DNA of 64,000 nucleotides from Corallococcus macrosporus (lineage in GTDB: Bacteria > Myxococcota > Myxococcia > Myxococcales > Myxococcaceae), in NCBI RefSeq assembly GCF_017302985.1, contig NZ_JAFIMU010000007.1, positions 3,399,620 through 3,463,619 on the forward strand, in the 5' to 3' direction. The notes beneath the pieces are model-generated. The model had not been told where the DNA came from. It made no database searches and saw only the letters and a list, made by a program, of their open reading frames with translations. This document shows positions 9,361 through 16,122 of this stretch, piece after piece (positions within the stretch are counted from its first letter, which is position 1; each line of letters opens with the position of its first letter). The position numbers and the translations under genes were made by a program.

Positions 9361-9833
9361 CAGTCCACCGCGAAGGTGTCGAGCGTGAGGGTTTCCGGAG
9401 GGACCTTCAGCTCGCGCGGCAGCTTGAGGACGCCGTCCAGGTAGCGCCAGCCGGTGCCGTCGTGGCGGAAGTCCGAGCGCTCCACGAAGGACTGGTCCTT
9501 TCCCTTCTCGAACACCTTGGCGAAGAAGAGCACGCGGGACAGCCCCGTCGCGTCCGGAGGCTGGTGGCCCAGCACCACCAGCCCCGGGTACTGGTGCGCC
9601 TGCGCGAAGGCGCGCAGCTCGCGCACGACGTCCGCTTCCGGACGGGCCCGCATGGGGTGGTCGGGGTGGAGCGTCTTCCACAGGTAGGCGGCTTCACGCA
9701 GGGCGAAGGCGCTGTAGCGGCTGCGCATGAGGCGCTCGGCGTCGGGGGCTTCCGCCTCGGCTTGGTGGAAGGGGGCGCAGCACTGCTTGTAGCGCTGGCC
9801 GGAGGAGCAGGGACACAGGGGGGCGGGGGGCAT
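9360..9833 (-). CDS. YchJ/UPF0225 family SEC-C motif protein
   Basis: A 157-aa cytosolic protein. The N-terminus CPCSSGQRYKQCC (residues 7-19) is a zinc-binding SEC-C motif (C-x-C-x8-C-C), as in the C-tail of SecA. It is followed by the UPF0225/YchJ core: LMRSRYSAFALREAAYLWKT (about 35-54), then a small NTF2-like domain with 'FVERSDF' and 'GWRYLDG' near the end. YchJ proteins are widespread but their role is not established. The final codons overlap the terminator of the opposing strand. The uppP gene starts 125 bp away, divergently. Confidence 0.88.
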   Translation of the reverse strand: MPPAPLCPCSSGQRYKQCCAPFHQAEAEAPDAERLMRSRYSAFALREAAYLWKTLHPDHPMRARPEADVVRELRAFAQAHQYPGLVVLGHQPPDATGLSRVLFFAKVFEKGKDQSFVERSDFRHDGTGWRYLDGVLKLPRELKVPPETLTLDTFAVD

Positions 9834-9958
9834 GGCGGGGCCCAGCCTACCCGGGTTGCCGGGGCGGACGGTCGGGTGGCGGACCCGGGCCGGGGTGTGG
9901 GGAACCTTCGCGCTTGCGGGGCAGGGGGGCAGGGCATATCCCTGGCGGCCACGCCCCT

Positions 9959-10852
9959 ATGAGCCTGCTCGAAGCCATTGTCCTGGGTCTGGTCCAGGGT
10001 CTCACGGAGTTCCTGCCCATCAGCTCCACCGCGCACCTGCGCATCGCGCCGGAGCTGTTCGGCTGGCCCGACCCGGGCGCCGCGTACTCGGCCATCATCC
10101 AGTTGGGCACGGTGGCCGCGGTGCTCATCTACTTCCGCAAGGACATCGTCGCGCTGGTGAAGGCGTTCGTCGTGGGGCTGGTGAAGCGCGACCCGTTCGG
10201 CACGCTGGAGGCGCGGCTCGCGTGGTTCGTGGGCGTGGGCACGCTGCCCATCGGCATCTGTGGGCTGGCGTTCAAGAAGCTCATCGAGACGCAGTTCCGG
10301 TCGCTCTACGTCATCGCGTTCAGCCTCATCGTGCTGGCCATCGTGCTGTTCGTCGTGGAGAAGCGCGCGTCGCACCAGCGCACCGTGGCGGACATGACGT
10401 GGAAGGACGGCATCCTCATCGGCCTGTGGCAGGCGCTGGCGCTGGTGCCGGGCTCGTCGCGCTCCGGCACGACGCTCACGGGCGGCCTGTCGCTGGGGCT
10501 CAAGCGCGAGGACGCCGCGCGCTACTCGTTCCTCCTGTCCATCCCGGCCACGACGCTGGCGGGCATCTTCGAGTTGAAGCACCTGCTGGAGGCCACGCAG
10601 CGTCCGTCGACGGTGGCACTGGTGGTGGGGACGCTGGTGGCCTTCCTGTCGGGCATGGCCGCCATCGCATGGCTGTTGAGCTTCCTGAAGCGGCGCACCA
10701 CCCTGGTGTTCGTGGTGTACCGCATCGCGCTGGGCCTGGTGCTGCTGGGGCTGTTGCAGGCGAGCATCCTCAAGCCGATGTCCGGCGTGGAGAACCTGTC
10801 GACGCCCGACGCCCCGACGAAGCCGCCGGTGGAGAAGCAGGTCACGGATTGA
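9959..10852 (+). CDS. uppP: Undecaprenyl-diphosphatase (BacA/UppP)
   Basis: Integral membrane phosphatase that recycles undecaprenyl pyrophosphate to the monophosphate lipid carrier for peptidoglycan and polysaccharide export. It is 297 aa with seven to eight hydrophobic segments. Both catalytic signatures are present: the Glu-rich GLVQGLTEFLPISSTAHL near residues 10-27 and PGSSRSGTTLTGGL near 164-177 (Ser and Arg of the active site). ATG 9959 gives the standard N-terminus. The tail of ~25 residues after the last helix is polar and Pro-rich. The Nudix gene starts 14 bp downstream, suggesting co-transcription. Confidence 0.95.
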   Translation: MSLLEAIVLGLVQGLTEFLPISSTAHLRIAPELFGWPDPGAAYSAIIQLGTVAAVLIYFRKDIVALVKAFVVGLVKRDPFGTLEARLAWFVGVGTLPIGICGLAFKKLIETQFRSLYVIAFSLIVLAIVLFVVEKRASHQRTVADMTWKDGILIGLWQALALVPGSSRSGTTLTGGLSLGLKREDAARYSFLLSIPATTLAGIFELKHLLEATQRPSTVALVVGTLVAFLSGMAAIAWLLSFLKRRTTLVFVVYRIALGLVLLGLLQASILKPMSGVENLSTPDAPTKPPVEKQVTD

Positions 10853-10866
10853 GGAAGGGGGAGGTC

Positions 10867-11490
10867 GTGCGTGTGCAGGCCCTGTTCGATGCGCTGGAGA
10901 CGCGGCTGAAGGCGAGGCCGGCGCTGACCTTCGAGTGGAAGGGCCGGGCGCTGCGAGAGGCCGCGGTGCTCCTGCCCCTGTTCGAGCGGGAGGGCGTGCC
11001 CTACGTGGTCTTCACCCGGAGGCCCGCCACCCTGCGCACGCACGCGGGGCAGTACGCGTTCCCGGGCGGCGGCCAGGAGGCGCGCGACGTCACGCCGCTG
11101 GAGACGGCGCTGCGTGAGACGGAGGAGGAACTGGGCATCTCGCGCGCGGGGGTGCGGGTGCTGGGCCTGCTGGACGAGACGCCCACCACGTCCGCGTACC
11201 GCATCCGTCCCTACGTGGGCGTCATCCCGGGGGACGGGACGTACGTGCCCAATCCGGTGGAGGTGGACCTGGTGCTGGAGGTGCCGCTGGTGCGCCTGCT
11301 GGACCCGGCCATCGTCCGCGTGGAGCGGCACACGTGGGAGGGCATGGAGCACGACGTGCACTTCTACACGCACGGAGAGCACGTCATCTGGGGCGCCACG
11401 GGGCGCATCCTGCGCAACTTCCTGCAGTTCGTGGCGGAGGTGCCGGGCATCCAGGGGCTCCTGGACGCTCCCCCGCCTGCTGGGCACTGA
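10867..11490 (+). CDS. Nudix hydrolase, CoA-pyrophosphatase (NudL/YeaB) type
   Basis: A 207-aa Nudix hydrolase. The UPF0035 signature TRRPATLRTHAGQYAFPGG (about residues 51-69) and the Nudix box G-x5-E-x7-REUxEExGU (in GGQEARD...LRETEEELGI, about 69-93) are both present. This pair marks the family that cleaves CoA to 3',5'-ADP and phosphopantetheine. The start is GTG 10867, preceded by GAGGAAGGGGGAGG; no ATG exists before the conserved core. It lies 14 bp after uppP, so probably in the same transcript. Confidence 0.88.
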   Translation: MRVQALFDALETRLKARPALTFEWKGRALREAAVLLPLFEREGVPYVVFTRRPATLRTHAGQYAFPGGGQEARDVTPLETALRETEEELGISRAGVRVLGLLDETPTTSAYRIRPYVGVIPGDGTYVPNPVEVDLVLEVPLVRLLDPAIVRVERHTWEGMEHDVHFYTHGEHVIWGATGRILRNFLQFVAEVPGIQGLLDAPPPAGH

Positions 11491-11591
11491 GCCCCGGAGT
11501 CCATGCGGGCGGGCGGTCCGGGCGGAGGACGCCTTGTCGCTCTGTGGGGGCGGTCCCACGTTGAGGGACAGACCCTTCGAAGGGACGCGAC

Positions 11592-12539
11592 GTGGACGGT
11601 GGCGATGGGCACGGGATGGCAGAGGTGAGGGAAGCCGCGCTGACCGCGCTGGGAGAGGCCCTGCGAGCCACGGGCTATGCCTTCACGACGGTGACTCCGG
11701 AGACGCACCGGCGGGTGAATGAACGGCCGGGGGCGAAGGAGGCCCATTCGCTGCGGGACGTGTTCGGGTGGAGCCGCCGCTTCAGGCCGGGCGTGGTGGA
11801 GCCGCGGATGCTGGCGCTGCTGGAGCAGGCGGGCGCGCTGGTGGACTGCAAGGACGGGACGCACCGGAGCCGGGTGCGGTTCTCCACGCTGGGGACGGGG
11901 CTGTATGTCCATTCCGCGTGGCCCACGTCGGAGAAGGACGCGGTGTTCTTCGGGCCGGACACGTACCGGTTCTGCGCGTTGCTCCAGCGGGTGCCGGGCA
12001 CGTTCCGGCGCGCGGTGGACCTGGGCTGCGGCTCCGGAGCCGGTGGGCTGTCGGTGGCGCAGCGGAGCAGGGAATTGGTGCTCGCGGACCTGAACCCGTT
12101 GGCGCTGGAGTACTCGCGGGTGAACGCGCGGCTGAACGGCGCGCATGCGGTGGAGGCGGTGCACTCGGACCTGCTGCGGGACGTGTCGGGCCGGTTCGAC
12201 CTCATCATGGCGAACCCGCCGTACCTGGCGGACACGGACGGCCGCACGTACCGCGATGGCGGCGGCACGCACGGCACGGAGCTGTCGGTGCGCATCGTGC
12301 GGGAGAGCGTGGAGCGCCTGGAGCCAGGAGGCACGCTGGTGCTCTACACAGGCGCGCCGGTGGTGGAGGGAGAGGACCTGCTGCGCACCGCGCTGGAGCC
12401 GGTGTGCCGGAGCGCGCCCCTCACGGACGTGGTCTACGAAGAACTGGATCCCGACGTCTTCGGCGAGGAGCTGGAGAAGGAGCCCTACGCCGGCGTGGAG
12501 CGCATCGCGCTGGTGGCCCTGACCGCCCGGCGAAGTTGA
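11592..12539 (+). CDS. SAM-dependent methyltransferase with NPPY motif (HemK/RlmG-like)
   Basis: A 315-aa class I methyltransferase. Motif I VDLGCGSGAGGLSVA lies near residues 139-153, an acidic motif II LADLNPLAL follows, and the post-motif MANPPYLAD near 206-214 identifies an N-methyltransferase acting on a planar amide or base amine, as in PrmC (release-factor Gln) or RlmA/G-type rRNA enzymes. The N-terminal ~110 residues form a separate substrate domain not obviously PrmC-like. GTG 11592 is the first start; ATG 11616 (reading MAEVREAAL) is an equally good alternative. It is the last typical high-GC gene before the accessory island. Confidence 0.8.
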   Translation: MDGGDGHGMAEVREAALTALGEALRATGYAFTTVTPETHRRVNERPGAKEAHSLRDVFGWSRRFRPGVVEPRMLALLEQAGALVDCKDGTHRSRVRFSTLGTGLYVHSAWPTSEKDAVFFGPDTYRFCALLQRVPGTFRRAVDLGCGSGAGGLSVAQRSRELVLADLNPLALEYSRVNARLNGAHAVEAVHSDLLRDVSGRFDLIMANPPYLADTDGRTYRDGGGTHGTELSVRIVRESVERLEPGGTLVLYTGAPVVEGEDLLRTALEPVCRSAPLTDVVYEELDPDVFGEELEKEPYAGVERIALVALTARRS

Positions 12540-12885
12540 GGAGGCGCCAACCCGCTCCAGTCTCCTGGGGTTCTTGCCGTCGATGGCGCGCCAAAGGTCG
12601 CCGAAGCTCCCGCCTTCCAGGACCTGGCCGGTTGGCTCGCGTCGGACGGTTCTCGCGCGGTTGCCATATCGTCACTGGGTTTGTTGAGCTGCCTGCGCCA
12701 GAGGAACGCTCAACTCAATTGGGGTGGGTTCAATCGCTCCCACCACGCCTTGGGCGTGGATGTGCTCGACGAAAAGAAACTCATGCGGTTGGCCACGCAG
12801 TCAGGCATTCGGTGCCGCGAGCCGCCCCTGCGACAGGGATGCGTGATCGGCTATCCTGCTCCCAACCATTACTGATGGGGGAGTG
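12540..12885 (+). other. 346-bp non-coding stretch at the left edge of the toxin island
   Basis: No convincing gene. GC content falls from left to right. On the minus strand, 12,530-12,670 reads as an open frame with LEGGSFGDLWRAIDGKNP near its middle, but it has no start or homologous context and could be a relic of a gene end. On the plus strand a TTG-initiated 64-codon frame (12,681-12,875) ends just before the toxin gene; its composition gives little support. The promoter of the toxin-immunity pair must lie here, but I see no strong -35/-10 pair. Confidence 0.5.
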
Positions 12886-14694
12886 ATGTCGAACCAATGG
12901 GTTCTGTCTGGGGCATCCTCGGACTATGCCTATCTCGTCGTCTGGTCCAAGGATGCGGCGACGCAGGACACCCGTCGACGAGTCTCTCCCTTCCAGGCCT
13001 GCGCAGCGCTCGAACAGTGGCTCCGCTTGAACAAGCAAAGTCTTGGGGAAATCTATGACCGCCTGGGCGAGGGGCGGGTGCAAGGGGCTTCATGCGTGCA
13101 GACGCTGCCGGATGACGGGCTCATCAGGCGCCGCGTATCCGAAGCGCTTCTGTCGGGCCGGCTGATCGCCATTGAAAACAAGCCACAAATCGGTGCTGGA
13201 GCCGGTTTCGATGGGGATGCCCCTGTCTCAAACAGAAGCCCAGTCCCACAGAAACAAATGATTCTCCGGCTTGGAGTTGCCTATAGGCCAGAGGGAGTCA
13301 ACTTGCGCGAGGCGCCATCGCCCGATGCGCGTGTTTTGATGCGCTTGGGTTTCAATTCTCGCGTCTTCGTTGACTCACACGACAACGGGTGGCTCTTCGT
13401 CTCCACTGATAAAGGGAATTTCGGCTACTGTGTTGCGTCGCACATCGACACCCGCTTGCCCGAGCCTCACGCACGGGTTCATTGGGTTCAGAGCGGTGAT
13501 TCGGCGCTCTCAATCTCGCACAGGTACTACGGCGGGATGGCTCAGTGGGGAAGTGACCATCGCTTTTACGTGGAGGGCCTTGTCTACGCCAATTTGAACT
13601 CCAGGCAACAAGGCATCTACAAGGAAGACCCTGCGGCTGGTTGGGACACCACGAGCGTGACCGCAGGCCGGATGATTTGGATTCCCAGCCTCGCGTTCTT
13701 GAAATCGCTTCGCGGAAAGGTCTCGTCCGAATCATTCACCTACGACGCGTGGACGACAGCGAAATGGGCAGCCGATGCGGTCGCCGACTTCAGCGTTGGA
13801 ACCGCGGCCTTCATCGCAGGGATCATCCACGGCGCACTCGAGTCGTTGTGGGACGTCCTGGTCGGGTTCAAGGACCTGGCGGTGATGCTCTGGGACATCC
13901 TTTCCAGTCTGCTCACCGGGAACCTGCTTTCGGACGCCCGTACTCTTTGGAACGATGTAAGCAAGACTGACTGGAACACGCTCGCGCATGGCTGGGTGGC
14001 TCGTTTCGACGAGCAATGGAACGATTCCCAGGTGCTCCGGCGCTGGCACTTTCGGGGCTGGGTGATTGGCTATGTTCTCATGGAAGCCCTGATGCTCTTC
14101 TGCTCGGGAGGCATGGTCCAGGGCATCAAGTGGGTGGGGAAATCGTCCAAGGCTTCGAAATTCATCAAGTCCCTGCCGCAGGTGCAGAAACTCGCCAGGA
14201 CGGTCAAGGAAAGCAACGCGTTCCAAAAGGTCGCCAGGGCATTGGGCAAAGGCGCACCTCTCGCTGAGAATGCAACGGATGCCAAGAGGTGGATAGAGCG
14301 GCTCCTCCTCAATCCTAAACGCATCTGGGGTAAGGGTCCGGATCAGATCGCGGAGGTCTTCCGACAAGCAGGGTATAAAGTCGAGATAGCGCCATCGACC
14401 AAAGGATCGAGACTTTCCAAGCAAATCCAGATCAAGAACTCCGACATCCAGAACATCCAGGTCCACCCAGGAGGGGGAAGGCACGGTGGTTCCTATTACA
14501 AGCTTTCCACCTCCTCCAAGGGGATCCTCAAGGTGGTTGACCGGGCGACGTATATTCCGACATTGGGCGAGAAGGCGACCATCATCTACGTGGATGTCGG
14601 TCTCCAAGGCTGGATGCTGCAAGCGGCCACTGCGAATGCTGCGATGCAGAACGCTCTGGATGAGCTCGGCGCTGATGGTGGGGGTGATAGATGA
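12886..14694 (+). CDS. Polymorphic-toxin-like protein: SH3b-LysM-like-hydrophobic-C-terminal toxin domain
   Basis: A 602-aa modular protein. Residues 1-120 form an unrecognised N-terminal domain. About 126-190 looks like a bacterial SH3 domain (GVNLREAPSPDARVLMRL is the typical 'LNVRsgPs..s.vi..l' pattern). About 194-265 is LysM-like (VQSGDSALSISHRYYGG, then an Asn and WIPS at its end), fitting cell-wall binding. Two hydrophobic stretches follow (about 301-340 and 390-415). The C-terminus, about 476-571, is compact and polar with the core IQVHPGGGRHGGSYYKLSTS, then KVVDRATY. That G-R-H-G-x-S/P-Y-Y-K-x-S-T-S pattern resembles C-terminal RNase-like toxin domains of Rhs/CdiA proteins (likely BECR fold; inference). 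ATG 12886 follows GGGGGAGTG. The stop overlaps the next gene by 4 bp. Codons are visibly richer in A/T than in flanking genes, suggesting transfer. Confidence 0.7.
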   Translation: MSNQWVLSGASSDYAYLVVWSKDAATQDTRRRVSPFQACAALEQWLRLNKQSLGEIYDRLGEGRVQGASCVQTLPDDGLIRRRVSEALLSGRLIAIENKPQIGAGAGFDGDAPVSNRSPVPQKQMILRLGVAYRPEGVNLREAPSPDARVLMRLGFNSRVFVDSHDNGWLFVSTDKGNFGYCVASHIDTRLPEPHARVHWVQSGDSALSISHRYYGGMAQWGSDHRFYVEGLVYANLNSRQQGIYKEDPAAGWDTTSVTAGRMIWIPSLAFLKSLRGKVSSESFTYDAWTTAKWAADAVADFSVGTAAFIAGIIHGALESLWDVLVGFKDLAVMLWDILSSLLTGNLLSDARTLWNDVSKTDWNTLAHGWVARFDEQWNDSQVLRRWHFRGWVIGYVLMEALMLFCSGGMVQGIKWVGKSSKASKFIKSLPQVQKLARTVKESNAFQKVARALGKGAPLAENATDAKRWIERLLLNPKRIWGKGPDQIAEVFRQAGYKVEIAPSTKGSRLSKQIQIKNSDIQNIQVHPGGGRHGGSYYKLSTSSKGILKVVDRATYIPTLGEKATIIYVDVGLQGWMLQAATANAAMQNALDELGADGGGDR

Positions 14695-15389
14695 GACGGA
14701 AGATTGTTGTTCATGTGCACGGTGTCGCTTCGCCTGAGGAGGCGGAGCAGCTTGAGTCGTTGGGCGTAGACCTCGTGGGTGTGGTGATGGGCAGTCACAC
14801 CGCAGGGCGGGTTGTTGGCGGCGACGACGTTCCTTTGATCGCAGCGAGCCTCAAGCGGGCTCGGCTGTGCGTGGAGCCCCTGGGGGGGGCAGCGGCTCTG
14901 GATGCCAGAACAGCACAGCGTATGGGAGTTCGAGTGGTGCAGGTGCCTTGGGGAACGGAGGTGACTACGGGATGGCGCCAAGCACTCGCGCATGCAGGAG
15001 TCGAGTGGGCACTCATGCGGGTGGCTGCCGAGGCGGACGATGATCCTGCATGGGTGAGGACACGACTGGTGGACACAGGCGCGCCTCCGCCTGCATGGGC
15101 ACAGGTGGAAATCTGCCCATCGCTTGATGATGGCTGGCGCATCATCCGCGAGTTGAATGAGAGTGAATTGGATGCTCACGACCTCAATGTGATCGCCTCG
15201 GAGATTCCTGTCCTGTTCTCCCTTCCCCTATCGCTTGAAGACGTTCACGACGTGTGTCAGGGATTGAGTCATGCGAAGGGTTTCTCTTTCGTTCTTGGAG
15301 ATCAGTCAGGCATGGCCCCAGGTGCTCATCACATCACCTTGGAGCAGTTGAACATGCTGTTGGGGCGGTTGGACACCGAGGGGCAGTGA
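14691..15389 (+). CDS. TrpF-like TIM-barrel protein, probable immunity partner
   Basis: A 232-aa protein starting inside the toxin stop (ATGA, 14691-14694), hence translationally coupled. The N-terminus, with HVHGVASPEEAEQLESLGVD then LVGVVMG, matches the opening of phosphoribosylanthranilate isomerase (KICGI...EDA...GAD..GFVF). The C-terminus keeps the order L-x-LEDVHDV, GFSFVLGDQSG, then HHITLEQLNMLLGRL, corresponding to the 'GGL.PENV', 'vD.sSGVE' and final helix of TrpF. The catalytic Cys of KICGI is replaced by His and no catalytic Asp is evident, so it is unlikely to work in tryptophan synthesis. Position and coupling argue for an immunity function; direct evidence is lacking. GC is low like the toxin gene. 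Confidence 0.6.
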   Translation: MRRKIVVHVHGVASPEEAEQLESLGVDLVGVVMGSHTAGRVVGGDDVPLIAASLKRARLCVEPLGGAAALDARTAQRMGVRVVQVPWGTEVTTGWRQALAHAGVEWALMRVAAEADDDPAWVRTRLVDTGAPPPAWAQVEICPSLDDGWRIIRELNESELDAHDLNVIASEIPVLFSLPLSLEDVHDVCQGLSHAKGFSFVLGDQSGMAPGAHHITLEQLNMLLGRLDTEGQ

Positions 15390-15466
15390 GGGCGAGGACA
15401 GAGCTTTTGGCAATAAATGATGTCAGTTGACGGGACATGCGTTGCAGTGCTCCGCTCAACAATGAT

Positions 15467-15481
15467 CCAACAGGCTGTTGG
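15467..15481. repeat. Small perfect hairpin at the right edge of the island
   Basis: CCAACAG (15467-15473), one base, CTGTTGG (15475-15481). It lies in the 136 bp between the island and the DUF4390-like gene. It could act as a weak terminator (no T-run) or mark a junction; I cannot decide. Confidence 0.35.
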
Positions 15482-15525
15482 ACGATTGCGGCCTCGTTCA
15501 ATGCATTGGGAACGCTGACGCCGGA

Positions 15526-16119
15526 TCAGGGCTGACGTTTGACGTCGCAGCGGGCGGAGGCCTTCCTGGCGAGGTCCTCCGCCACGGAGCGCAGGAGGCT
15601 TCCCAGGACGGGCGTCCCGGAGGACGCGGGCTCTGACTGCGTGAGCCAGCGCGCCATGCGGCCCAGGCTCGCGGCCGTCACGACCTGGAGCCTGACCTCC
15701 ACCTGGATGACGAAGTGCTCGTCCGCTTCGGGCCTGGCCTCCAGCGTCCAGGCCATTCGCTCCAGCTCCAGCGTCGCCACGCCTCCTGGCAGCTCCCTTC
15801 CGTCCAGCAGGTAGCCCGCGCTCGTGAACGCGAGCACCTGGGTCAGCCTCGCGCTGTCCACGTGCGCGTCGAACCAGAAGGCCCGGCGGCGCCAGAGCGT
15901 CAGCTCCACCTCCAGCTTCCCCGCGAGCCCCAGCCGTACCAGCCGGTCCAGCTCCGGGGAGATGAAGGCGCGTGCCTCCGGCCGGACCGTCACGCGCCTT
16001 CCGGAGAGCGTCGCCGTGCAGGCCGCGGACGCTTCTTCCGCCCGCGCTCCGGACGCGAGCAGGCACGCCGCGACGACGAGCGCCGCGCCACGCCTGCTCT
16101 GGGTTGCGTGCCTTCCCAT
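15526..16119 (-). CDS. Secreted DUF4390-like protein
   Basis: A 197-aa protein with a signal peptide (basic N-terminus, AALVVAACLLASGARA, AxA site near residue 27). The mature part is rich in alternating beta pattern and has 'LWRRRAFWFDAHVDSARLTQ', a short 'AGYLLDGRE' segment and a repeat of 'RLQVV', matching the layout of DUF4390 proteins (beta-rich envelope proteins found next to NtrY-type kinases). It is the last gene of a minus-strand group and starts 3 bp after the barrel protein's stop, so it is surely co-transcribed with it. Function unknown; the family call rests on pattern plus neighbourhood. Confidence 0.6.
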   Translation of the reverse strand: MGRHATQSRRGAALVVAACLLASGARAEEASAACTATLSGRRVTVRPEARAFISPELDRLVRLGLAGKLEVELTLWRRRAFWFDAHVDSARLTQVLAFTSAGYLLDGRELPGGVATLELERMAWTLEARPEADEHFVIQVEVRLQVVTAASLGRMARWLTQSEPASSGTPVLGSLLRSVAEDLARKASARCDVKRQP

Positions 16120-16122
16120 GGC

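Noticed and set aside
12681..12875. A 64-codon gene ahead of the toxin gene
   Set aside because: TTG start, no ribosome-binding site, no conserved-looking pattern; probably chance in a lower-GC spacer.
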